Assembly (NCBI RefSeq): GCF_017349295.1
Contig: NZ_JAFMPK010000049.1
Span: 39,633-103,632, forward strand
Source of the DNA: Myceligenerans salitolerans
GTDB taxonomy: Bacteria; Actinomycetota; Actinomycetes; Actinomycetales; Cellulomonadaceae
Length of the DNA stretch: 64,000 nt
Direction: 5' to 3'
Shown here piece by piece: positions 18,564 through 25,683 of the stretch. Every line of letters starts with the position of its first letter. Within the stretch, counting starts at the first letter, position 1. The notes under the pieces were generated by a model that saw only the letters and a list, made by a program, of their open reading frames with translations, had not been told where the DNA came from and searched no databases. The translations under genes were made by a program, and so were the position numbers.

Positions 18564-19048
18564 CCGTCGATCCCGTCATCACCACCCGGCCGGCCTCGCC
18601 CTACGTGGGCTGGCGCCGAACCATCCACGTCGACCAGTTCCCGGAGGTCGCCGACAAGATCCCCGTCACCCTGGAGTGGCTGGAGGAGCACGGCGTCACG
18701 GTCAACGGTGCGCCGTTCTTCCGGTACCACGTCGTCCGGCTCCCCGACCACGTCGACGTCTCCTGCTGCATCCCCGTCGAGGGCGAGTCGCCGGTGGGGC
18801 CCGGGATGGTCGCGGACGTCCTGCCCGCCGGCCGGTACGCGAGCGTCCGCCACGTGGGCCACCCCGACGAGCTCGTGGAGCTCACCGCGGAACTGGTCGA
18901 GTGGGGAACCAGCACGGGAAGGTCCTGGGACGTGACGTCCGACGGATCGGACGACGTCTGGTCCGGGCGGGTCGAGACCTACTTCTCGCCCCCGGACGTG
19001 CCGATCGAGCAGTGGGAGACAGAAGTCGCCATCCGGCTCGCCGACTGA
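18560..19048 (+). CDS. GyrI-like effector-binding domain protein
   Basis: Protein of 162 residues resembling the GyrI/AraC effector-binding (SOUL-like) fold. It has a long central strand-helix part (VTLEWLEEHGVTVNGAPFFRYHV) and the repeated VADVLPAGRYASVRHVGHPDELVELTAELVEW typical of stand-alone GyrI domains. Some family members bind small cyclic molecules, and GyrI itself is a gyrase inhibitor; SbmC-like proteins protect against DNA-damaging toxins. Position between a UvrA-like protein and a glycosyltransferase, with GTGA overlap to the former, suggests drug binding or hydrolysis for resistance. This is inference. Confidence 0.75.
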   Translation: MTVDPVITTRPASPYVGWRRTIHVDQFPEVADKIPVTLEWLEEHGVTVNGAPFFRYHVVRLPDHVDVSCCIPVEGESPVGPGMVADVLPAGRYASVRHVGHPDELVELTAELVEWGTSTGRSWDVTSDGSDDVWSGRVETYFSPPDVPIEQWETEVAIRLAD

Positions 19049-19059
19049 AGGGAACCACG

Positions 19060-20283
19060 ATGAGGATCCTGTTCATCGCACCACCGGCTCTCCGATCACA
19101 CCTGTACCTCCAGGTCCCCCTCGTCTGGGCGCTCCGCGGCGAGGGACACGAGGTCGCCGTGGCGGTCCACCCGGACCTGGAGGACGCACGGTCCGCCGTC
19201 GGACTCGCGGGTCCCACGGTCGGCATCGACATGCTCGAGACCCTGGGGCGTATCGACGCGCACGAGCCCGCACACGTTCAGGACGACGGGCCCGCCCCGC
19301 ACCAGCAGGACTACGCCGCCGACGACCCCCGCGCCGAGCTGGAGTACCTGAACACCCACTTCCTCTCCCAGCTCTGCGAGCCCCGGCTCCTCGCGGACCT
19401 CGTCGAGTTCGGCCGCCACTGGGGCCCGGACCTCGTCGTGTGGGACCAGCTGTGCTACGTGGGCGGGGCACTCGCCTCGATCCTGGGCGTCCCCCACGCC
19501 CGGATCCTGTTCGGCACCGACGGTATCGGCCAGCTCGTCCAGGCGGCAGGCACCGGCTACGACCCCGTTCATGCCTGGCTCGACCCGCACATCGAGCGGC
19601 ACGGCGGCCGTCCCGCGCCCGACCGGGCCACCGGCAGCCTCAGCATCGACACCATGCCGCCGTGGGTGTGGCGCCCCGAGGGCGACTACCTGCCCATGCG
19701 GCATCTCGCCTACAACGGCCCCAGCACCTGGCAGACCGAGCTGTTCCGGCGCCCGGAGCGCCCGCTCGTCCTGATCACGCTCGGGCTGTCGCACGAGGAG
19801 GCGGGTGTCGCGCACGCGTCGTCCACGGCGCTGCTCGACGGCGTCGCCGATCTCGACGCCGACGTCATCGCCACGGTCGCCGGCGATCCCGGTACCGCCG
19901 TCCCGCCCAACGTGACCCTCACCCGGTTCGTGCCGCTCAACGCGCTGCTCCCGCACTGCGCCGCACTGGTGCACCAGGGTGGCAGCGGCACCTTCGCCGC
20001 CGCCTACGAGGCGGGCACACCCCAGCTCGTCGTGCCCAGCACCTACTGGAGCGACCGCTGGTTCGGGCCGGTCGCCCAGACCCGCGGCATCGTCGACGAA
20101 GGCGCGGGCGAGTTCGTGTCCGACTCCGACCACCTCGACGCCGAGCGGCTGCACGGGTCGCTGCAGCGCGTGCTGAAGGACTCCTCGTACGCGGACAACG
20201 CGGCGCGGCTGCGCGCCAGGTACCAGGCCGTCCCGTCCCCGAACGCCACGGCGGCCCGGCTGACCGAGCTTCTCCTCGCGTGA
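19060..20283 (+). CDS. GT-B glycosyltransferase (GT1, NDP-sugar)
   Basis: Sugar transferase of 407 residues with the two-domain GT-B fold. The N-terminal ILFIAPPALRSHLYLQVPLVWAL is the acceptor domain start, and the C-terminal HQGGSGTFAAAYEAGTPQLVVP is the nucleotide-sugar site of antibiotic glycosyltransferases. It should attach a deoxysugar to the enediyne core, like SgcA6 in C-1027. Deoxysugar genes are at 27531-31734. It ends the rightward operon with the flavin monooxygenase, UvrA-like and GyrI-like genes. A DesVIII-type helper is not seen, though an auxiliary partner cannot be excluded. It is the only glycosyltransferase of this family in the window. Confidence 0.9.
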   Translation: MRILFIAPPALRSHLYLQVPLVWALRGEGHEVAVAVHPDLEDARSAVGLAGPTVGIDMLETLGRIDAHEPAHVQDDGPAPHQQDYAADDPRAELEYLNTHFLSQLCEPRLLADLVEFGRHWGPDLVVWDQLCYVGGALASILGVPHARILFGTDGIGQLVQAAGTGYDPVHAWLDPHIERHGGRPAPDRATGSLSIDTMPPWVWRPEGDYLPMRHLAYNGPSTWQTELFRRPERPLVLITLGLSHEEAGVAHASSTALLDGVADLDADVIATVAGDPGTAVPPNVTLTRFVPLNALLPHCAALVHQGGSGTFAAAYEAGTPQLVVPSTYWSDRWFGPVAQTRGIVDEGAGEFVSDSDHLDAERLHGSLQRVLKDSSYADNAARLRARYQAVPSPNATAARLTELLLA

Positions 20284-20290
20284 CGGCGCA

Positions 20291-20337
20291 CGCGTGACCC
20301 TGCCCCGCACGCGGAGGCGTCGGGGCAGGGTCACGCG
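20291..20337. terminator. Bidirectional terminator-like hairpin
   Basis: A 17-bp perfect stem (20291-20307 with 20321-20337) and 13-nt loop lie between the convergent glycosyltransferase and BtrH-like genes. The right arm is also the first copy of a tandem repeat. Confidence 0.75.
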
Positions 20338-20378
20338 CAGGGGGCAGGGTGACGCGCGGAGGGCAGGGTGACGCGCGG
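20322..20378. repeat. Three 19-bp tandem repeats
   Basis: Three consecutive copies at 20322-20340, 20341-20359 and 20360-20378 share the core GGGCAGGGT(C/G)ACGCGC. They probably arose by duplication of the terminator arm, so more than one stem could form with the left arm. Confidence 0.65.
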
Positions 20379-20402
20379 ACGGCCCGCAGGCGGGATCGGC
20401 GC

Positions 20403-21317
20403 TCAGCCGAAGGGCCGGGAGCTCAACTCGTCCTCGATGTCGGCGTACTCGCGCAAGAGCGTGGCGACCTGCTTCCAGTTGCCCTTGTTGCCCGCCTGGA
20501 GGGACTCTCCCATCAGGCGTCCCTGGGTGAACTTGCGCTCCGCGAGCTCGCGCGCTCCCCCCTCGCCGAAGAACTGGGCGTAGTCCAGGCACCGGCGTGC
20601 CTGCGAGGGAAGCAGGAAGATCGTCATGAACGACTGGCTCCGCGGCGAGAGCCGGTCCGCCTCGAGGTCGTCAGCGTATCCCTGGATCACCTCGGCGCCG
20701 TTGGGGGTGGACTGCCGGATCTCCTCGAACCAGCTCAGGGCGGCGTCGAACACCTCGGCGTCGCCGGCCGGCCTGCCCGCCCGCGGCCGGGTCCACATGT
20801 GGAACGGCGGGCCGGGGCAGGGAAGCTCCTCGCCGCGCCACCCGTCGAGGAAGTGCTCGACCGAGACGGTCGCGAACGGGTAACCCATCGGGTCGTGCAC
20901 CCGGACCGAGTCGCCCTCGACCGCATACGCCACCACGTAGTGGTCGGCGCCGTTGGCGTGCTGGTGATAGGGGAAGTAGCGCAGTGCTCCCATGTCCATC
21001 GGCCCCACCAGGACGGGCCCGTGCTCGAGACCGCGACGGAGGGCCTCGAGCGGTTCCGTGGCGTTCTCCCGCTCCGCCCCATGGCCCAGCAGGGAGAACG
21101 CCCGGTCCAGCCGGCTCGGGTCCGGTACCAGCGACAGGTAGAGCTTCTCGCAGTCGGGCTCGCTGAGCCGGTGCGCGCCCAGCAGCGAGATCCCGCTGAG
21201 CACCTCGAGACGGCCGGACGGCGCTTCGATGCCGTATGCCGACAGGAACATCGAGGCGGCGTCGGCGTAGCAGTAGTTGATGAAGCCGTTGTAGGACATG
21301 ATGCCCGGGTTGGACAT
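20403..21317 (-). CDS. BtrH-like papain-fold acyltransferase
   Basis: Protein of 304 residues resembling BtrH N-terminal-domain proteins, a peptidase C39-like cysteine family. A putative triad is visible: Cys16 in NYCYADAASMF, His125 in GADHYVVAY and Asp141 in VRVHDP. BtrH transfers an acyl group from an acyl carrier protein to the amine of an aminoglycoside in butirosin. Here it could transfer a carrier-bound aryl or beta-amino acid to an amino sugar or hydroxyl group. ATG 21317 has AAGGAGGAGAA upstream. It is a single leftward gene, divergent from the free PCP gene. The catalytic assignment is by eye. Confidence 0.65.
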   Translation of the reverse strand: MSNPGIMSYNGFINYCYADAASMFLSAYGIEAPSGRLEVLSGISLLGAHRLSEPDCEKLYLSLVPDPSRLDRAFSLLGHGAERENATEPLEALRRGLEHGPVLVGPMDMGALRYFPYHQHANGADHYVVAYAVEGDSVRVHDPMGYPFATVSVEHFLDGWRGEELPCPGPPFHMWTRPRAGRPAGDAEVFDAALSWFEEIRQSTPNGAEVIQGYADDLEADRLSPRSQSFMTIFLLPSQARRCLDYAQFFGEGGARELAERKFTQGRLMGESLQAGNKGNWKQVATLLREYADIEDELSSRPFG

Positions 21318-21482
21318 GGTTCTCCTCCTTCGCGCCGAGATGCTTGGAGCGTAGGTCTGCGCGCGTCGCGGGGGCGATAGCCGCGTCCCCATGCCGCACG
21401 TTTCGACAACGCCGTCAGGCCGCACGCGAGCAGCGCACTGGGGAAGAAGAGATCTCCCCGAGGGGCCTCCGAGACTGGCCGT

Positions 21483-21776
21483 GTGACCACCCACGACGTG
21501 TCCGGAACCAACAGCACCGTGACCGACGATCTCGCCGCTGCCGTCGGTGAGTGCTGGGCAGAGGTGCTCGGCATCGCCCCCGGGACGCCGGGCACCTTCC
21601 TCTCGCTCGGCGGGCACTCGATCGCCGCCAACCGGCTCAGGTCCCGCCTGGCCCGGCTGGGCGTCACGGTCACCCTCACCGACCTGTTCGACGATCCCAG
21701 CCTCGAGGACCTGCTGCGCACGCTCAGGGAGCGCGCCGACACCGTGACCGACGACCCGGACGGGGCCAGCCGATGA
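21483..21776 (+). CDS. Free-standing peptidyl carrier protein
   Basis: Carrier domain of 97 residues with the phosphopantetheine site LGGHSIAAN, Ser46. It should be activated by the Sfp-type PPTase at 51340. It is equivalent in role to SgcC2 of C-1027, which carries beta-tyrosine while it is modified and then handed to the core by a C domain. The GTG start at 21483 has no convincing ribosome site, and the C domain gene overlaps its stop by ATGA. Its likely partner is the adenylation half of the fusion at 32408-35584. A salicyl load from the aryl-AMP ligase is the other possibility. Confidence 0.88.
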   Translation: MTTHDVSGTNSTVTDDLAAAVGECWAEVLGIAPGTPGTFLSLGGHSIAANRLRSRLARLGVTVTLTDLFDDPSLEDLLRTLRERADTVTDDPDGASR

Positions 21777-23074
21777 CGAGTTTCCCCTTCACCTTCGAAC
21801 AGAACTTTCTCCGTGGCCAGCACGAGACCGACGGGAGCACCGCCGGGTTCGGACAGCGCCCGATCTCCAGTGGCGCCCTGCGCATCGACGGCCCGCTCGA
21901 CACGGGCCGCCTCGCCACCGCGATCCAGCGCGCCGTCGAGCTCCACCCCCAGACCCGCGCCGCCGTCCACCCGGACGGGCAGGAGATCCGCGCGACGGCG
22001 GCCGTCCGGATCGAGGAACGCGGCCTCGACGCGGACGACCTCGCCCCGGACGCCCGGGACCGCGCGGCTGAGGAGTTCGTGGCCGCCTGCGAGGAGAGCC
22101 CCTTCTCCGAACGGGACTTCCCCCCGCTGCGCGGGTACCTGGGCCGGTTCGACGAGAACGACGCCGTGCTCGTCCTCGTCGGATTCCTGCCCCTGATCGA
22201 CGTGTGGTCGATCGAGGTGCTGCTGCGCGACGTCACCCGGCTGTACGCGGGCGAGGACGTCGCGGCGCCACCCGCCTACGCCGACTACGCGGCGCAGCAG
22301 GACGCGGTCTCGCAGGACTCCGGCTGGGCGGACCGGCTCTCCGGCACCGAGGCGTACGTCCTGGAGTCCGACCGCCCCGCGGCCGAGCATCCGAGCGGGA
22401 CGACGCGCGTCGACCGGTTCGCGCTCGACGCGTCGGTGTCCGCCGGCGTGCACCGGCTCGCCGAGGAGGCCCGGGCGTCCGGCTACATGGTGCTCCTGGC
22501 CGCTCACGCGATCGAGCTCGCCCGGGCGACCGGCCGCCGCCGAGGACTGGTCTGGATGCTGACCGCGGGCCCCGGTCGCCGTGACGACAAGTGGGCCGAC
22601 ACCGTCGGGTACTTCGCGAACATGTGCCCGCTCCCCGTCGACCTCGAGGGCGCCCGCACGTTCCGCGACGCGATCCGTGCGGTTCGCGGCGCGGCACTGG
22701 AGTCGCTGACGCACGAGGTCCCGTTCGTCGAGCTCCTGGGGATCGCCGGCGCTCAGCTCGCCGGGCTGGAACGCCCCGGGATGGTGGTTCCGGGCTTCGC
22801 GATGTTCCAGAGCCCGGCCGGCTCCCAGCTGGTCACGGCCGGGGACGTCCGCTTCGCCGGCATCCATCGGGTCCGCTCCCAGGACGCGGGGCCGGGGATC
22901 CCGGACGACGCGATCCTGTGGACCATCGAGCGCGGTTCGGACGGCGCGGTCTACTACGCCCTCAGCTCCAGCGTGGACCGCTGGGAGGAGCCCTCCGTCC
23001 GTGCCATGGCGGAGGGGTTCACCCAGTCCCTCGGCGCCCTGGTCGCAGCACCCGATCAGCCCGTCGTCATCTGA
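21773..23074 (+). CDS. Free-standing NRPS condensation enzyme with altered HHxxxDG motif
   Basis: Condensation domain protein of 433 residues, the length of SgcC5, which esterifies the enediyne core with beta-tyrosyl-S-PCP. It matches C domains at the start (FTFEQNFLRG), in VGYFANMCPLPV and in the overall length. The catalytic HHxxxDG region, however, reads FLPLIDV at 138-144: both His are replaced and only the Asp is kept. It may be catalytically dead, structural, or use another mechanism. It is translationally coupled to the PCP gene and precedes the Eis-like gene with a GGGAGG ribosome site. Confidence 0.85.
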   Translation: MTSFPFTFEQNFLRGQHETDGSTAGFGQRPISSGALRIDGPLDTGRLATAIQRAVELHPQTRAAVHPDGQEIRATAAVRIEERGLDADDLAPDARDRAAEEFVAACEESPFSERDFPPLRGYLGRFDENDAVLVLVGFLPLIDVWSIEVLLRDVTRLYAGEDVAAPPAYADYAAQQDAVSQDSGWADRLSGTEAYVLESDRPAAEHPSGTTRVDRFALDASVSAGVHRLAEEARASGYMVLLAAHAIELARATGRRRGLVWMLTAGPGRRDDKWADTVGYFANMCPLPVDLEGARTFRDAIRAVRGAALESLTHEVPFVELLGIAGAQLAGLERPGMVVPGFAMFQSPAGSQLVTAGDVRFAGIHRVRSQDAGPGIPDDAILWTIERGSDGAVYYALSSSVDRWEEPSVRAMAEGFTQSLGALVAAPDQPVVI

Positions 23075-23092
23075 TCGCTCCGGGAGGAAACC

Positions 23093-24364
23093 ATGCGCAC
23101 CACCCTGAACTCCGACTACACGATGGTCGAAGGGCTGACCGACGAGCAGTACGGCCAGTGGCTCGACGCCTGGCAGGGGGCCTTCGGCTCCCCGCCCAGC
23201 GGTGACCCGGGCCTGGTCAGCTACTTCCGGGGCACGCACCCTCCGGACCGGTGCCTGCTGATCAGCGACGAACGCGGACCCGTGGCCACGAACACCTCGA
23301 TGAACCGCGACTTCGTCCTTCCTGGCGGCACCACCATCCCGCTGGCCGGCTGCACCGGTGGCTCGTGCCACCAGACGCTGCGCCGTCAGGGTCTGATGCG
23401 AGCGACGCTCGACCGCCTCCACGACCGCGCCGTCGAGGAGGACGTGCCGCTGGCCGCGGGTGGCGTCTCCGAGTGGCCCATCTACCGGCGGTTCGGCTAC
23501 GGCCCGGCCACCTGGTACGACAGCGTCGAGATCGACATCCACCGCACCGGTTTCCGCGACGACGCGCCGGGCGACGCGGGTGGCCTCACGCGTCTCGACG
23601 GTCCCCAGGCCCGGGCCACCGCGATGTCGGTCTACGCGCGGGTGTCGTCGGGCACGCCCGGCGAGGTCATCCCTCCCGACGCGGCCTGGGACCGGCTCCT
23701 GCTCGATCCCGAGGACGCCGGCCCCGAGTCGCTGATGGCACTCGGCATGCCCGGCGGCCCGCTCCACTGCGTGGGGATCGAGGACCGCGCGTTCCTGTCC
23801 TACCGCCTGCTCCAGGACTGGACCGACCAGCAGGCACCCCGCTACACGGCGCTCGTGGTCGACCTCATTGCGGCCGACACGGAGGCGGAGGCGTCGTTGT
23901 GGCGGTACCTCTTCTCCCTCGACATGGTCGCCGAGGTGCATGCGTGGCGCGTGCCGCAGGACAGCCCGCTGCGCTGGTGGGTCCGTGACGCCCGCTGGAT
24001 CCGCACGGTCCCGAAGGACGGGCTCTGGCTACGGCCGCTCGACGTGCCCCGCCTGCTCGAGGCGCGCCACTGGCAGGGCTCACATCCCGGGATGTCCATC
24101 AAGATCCACGACCCGCAGGGCTACACCACCGGCACGTACCGGATGGAGGTCGTCGACGGCAAGGCGCGCTGCGACCGGACACCGGGTGCCGAGCCCGACC
24201 TCGTGATGGAGGTGGGCACCCTGGGTTCGATCTACCTCGGCGGCACGAGTGCCGTCGGATGGGCTCGCGCCGGAGCGATCCGCTGCGCGTCGCCCGAACT
24301 GCCCGCCCAGTGGGACATGCTCGCGACTCCGCCGCGTGCCCCGTTCATCAGCTACTGGTTCTGA
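23093..24364 (+). CDS. Eis-like GNAT N-acetyltransferase
   Basis: Acetyltransferase of 423 residues with the Eis architecture: N-terminal GNAT domain, second GNAT-like domain and C-terminal SCP2-like domain, ending in a Phe carboxylate (ISYWF) as in Eis, where the terminal carboxylate is the catalytic base. The acetyl-CoA loop is represented by CHQTLRRQGLM. Eis proteins acetylate amines of aminoglycosides and other drugs. Substrates here could be the amino sugar, the beta-amino acid or a resistance step. It lies between the C domain and the salicylate synthase. Two bases separate its stop from the next ATG. Confidence 0.8.
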   Translation: MRTTLNSDYTMVEGLTDEQYGQWLDAWQGAFGSPPSGDPGLVSYFRGTHPPDRCLLISDERGPVATNTSMNRDFVLPGGTTIPLAGCTGGSCHQTLRRQGLMRATLDRLHDRAVEEDVPLAAGGVSEWPIYRRFGYGPATWYDSVEIDIHRTGFRDDAPGDAGGLTRLDGPQARATAMSVYARVSSGTPGEVIPPDAAWDRLLLDPEDAGPESLMALGMPGGPLHCVGIEDRAFLSYRLLQDWTDQQAPRYTALVVDLIAADTEAEASLWRYLFSLDMVAEVHAWRVPQDSPLRWWVRDARWIRTVPKDGLWLRPLDVPRLLEARHWQGSHPGMSIKIHDPQGYTTGTYRMEVVDGKARCDRTPGAEPDLVMEVGTLGSIYLGGTSAVGWARAGAIRCASPELPAQWDMLATPPRAPFISYWF

Positions 24365-24365
24365 G

Positions 24366-25673
24366 ATGGGCGCCCGCATGCTCCGGGCCGTGGGCCCGGC
24401 CGCCGACGACCCCATCCTGGCCGCGGCCGCACTGGCCCGGACCGCCACCGGCGACTACATCCTCGTCGAGGGGCCGGACGGGATCCGGTTCGCCGAGGAA
24501 CCGGCCGCCGTCGTCACGGCGACCCGTGAGGGCATCTCCCTCACGGGCGCGCCGTCCGTCCTGCCGGAAGGGCCCCGTCGCTGGGAGGGGTTCGATCTCG
24601 CCCGCCTCCCCGAGGTGTTCGAGACCGTGCCGATCAGCGAGCCCAACTGGTACGGCTGGTGCGGGTTCTCGGCGGCGGTGCCGTCGGCGGCCGCCGACGG
24701 CGAGACCCTCGTCCATGCCGCGACCTACCGACGCGAGGTACACCTGACCGCCGATCGCACCACGTTCCTGGGGCTGGGTCCGGACGACCTGGTCGCCGCC
24801 ACGGAGAGGTTCAAGCAGACCGAACCGGAGGAAGCCGCCGGAACGGTGACCGCGGTGGACGTGGAAACCGGCCGAGGCGCCTACGAGGCGACGGTCAAGC
24901 AGGCCCTGACCCGGGTCAGGGGAACGAACCTGCGCAAGGTGATCGTGTCGCGCAGGGTCGAGGTCCCGTTCCCGGTCGACGTCCCGCGGACCTATCTGGC
25001 CGGCCGGCGCGTCAACACCCCGGCCCGCTCGTTCTGTCTGCGCACCGGAGAGCTCGAGGCCACGGGTTTCCCCCCGGAGACGGTGGCCGAGGTCGACGCC
25101 GACGGAACCGTACGCATCATGCCGCTGGCGGGGACCAGGGCGCTGACCGGTGACCCGGTGCGGGACGAGGCACTGCGCACGGAGCTGCTCACCGACCCCA
25201 AGGAGGTCTACGAGCACTGCGTCTCGGTGCAGTCGGCGCTCGACGACCTGTCCGCCGTGTGCTCCCCCGAGAGCCTGGAGGTACGCGAGTTCATGGCGGT
25301 CAAGCGCCGCGGATCCGTGCAGCATCTCGGATCGGTGGTGCGGGGGCGGCTCGCCGGCGGCAGGACGCCGTGGGACGCCTTCAAGAGCGCCTTCCCCGCG
25401 GTGACCGCCAGCGGGATCCCCCGCGACGTCTCGCTCGCCGCGATCGTCGACCTCGAGAACTCTCCCCGGGACCTGTACTCGGGCGCCGTCTTCGTCCAGC
25501 GCGAGGACGGCAGCCTCGACTCCGCACTGGTCCTGCGGTCGGTCTACTCCTCCGGCGGGCGGTGCTGGATCCGTGCCGGCGCCGGCATCGTCCCCCAGTC
25601 CGAGCCGCGGCGCGAGTTCATCGAGACCTGCGAGAAGCTCGCGTCCGTGTCCCGTTCCATCGTGCGCGCGTGA
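24366..25673 (+). CDS. Salicylate synthase (MbtI/Irp9-like, chorismate-utilising)
   Basis: Chorismate-binding enzyme of 435 residues, the length of MbtI. The match to MbtI is clear in GSVQHLGSVVRGRL, FPAVTASGIPRDV and LYSGAVFVQREDGSLDSAL and in PLAGTRA. MbtI-family enzymes convert chorismate to isochorismate and on to salicylate with pyruvate release, without a separate lyase. The start codon follows the acetyltransferase stop by one base. The next gene is a DhbE-like ligase, so the product is probably activated as an aryl adenylate. An isochorismate-only or ADIC-type activity is an alternative; C-1027 uses ADIC synthase SgcD. Confidence 0.9.
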   Translation: MGARMLRAVGPAADDPILAAAALARTATGDYILVEGPDGIRFAEEPAAVVTATREGISLTGAPSVLPEGPRRWEGFDLARLPEVFETVPISEPNWYGWCGFSAAVPSAAADGETLVHAATYRREVHLTADRTTFLGLGPDDLVAATERFKQTEPEEAAGTVTAVDVETGRGAYEATVKQALTRVRGTNLRKVIVSRRVEVPFPVDVPRTYLAGRRVNTPARSFCLRTGELEATGFPPETVAEVDADGTVRIMPLAGTRALTGDPVRDEALRTELLTDPKEVYEHCVSVQSALDDLSAVCSPESLEVREFMAVKRRGSVQHLGSVVRGRLAGGRTPWDAFKSAFPAVTASGIPRDVSLAAIVDLENSPRDLYSGAVFVQREDGSLDSALVLRSVYSSGGRCWIRAGAGIVPQSEPRREFIETCEKLASVSRSIVRA

Positions 25674-25683
25674 GGGGCTCGTC

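Noticed and set aside
20322..20378. Short regular repeats considered as a CRISPR array
   Set aside because: The copies are directly adjacent with no spacers and include a terminator arm; no cas genes are near.
20735..23941. Long antisense open frame (1068 codons) across the BtrH-like, PCP and C-domain genes
   Set aside because: It runs opposite to well-recognised genes, is rich in Arg/Gly/Asp as expected of a GC-codon shadow frame, has no recognisable domain and spans a divergent promoter region.
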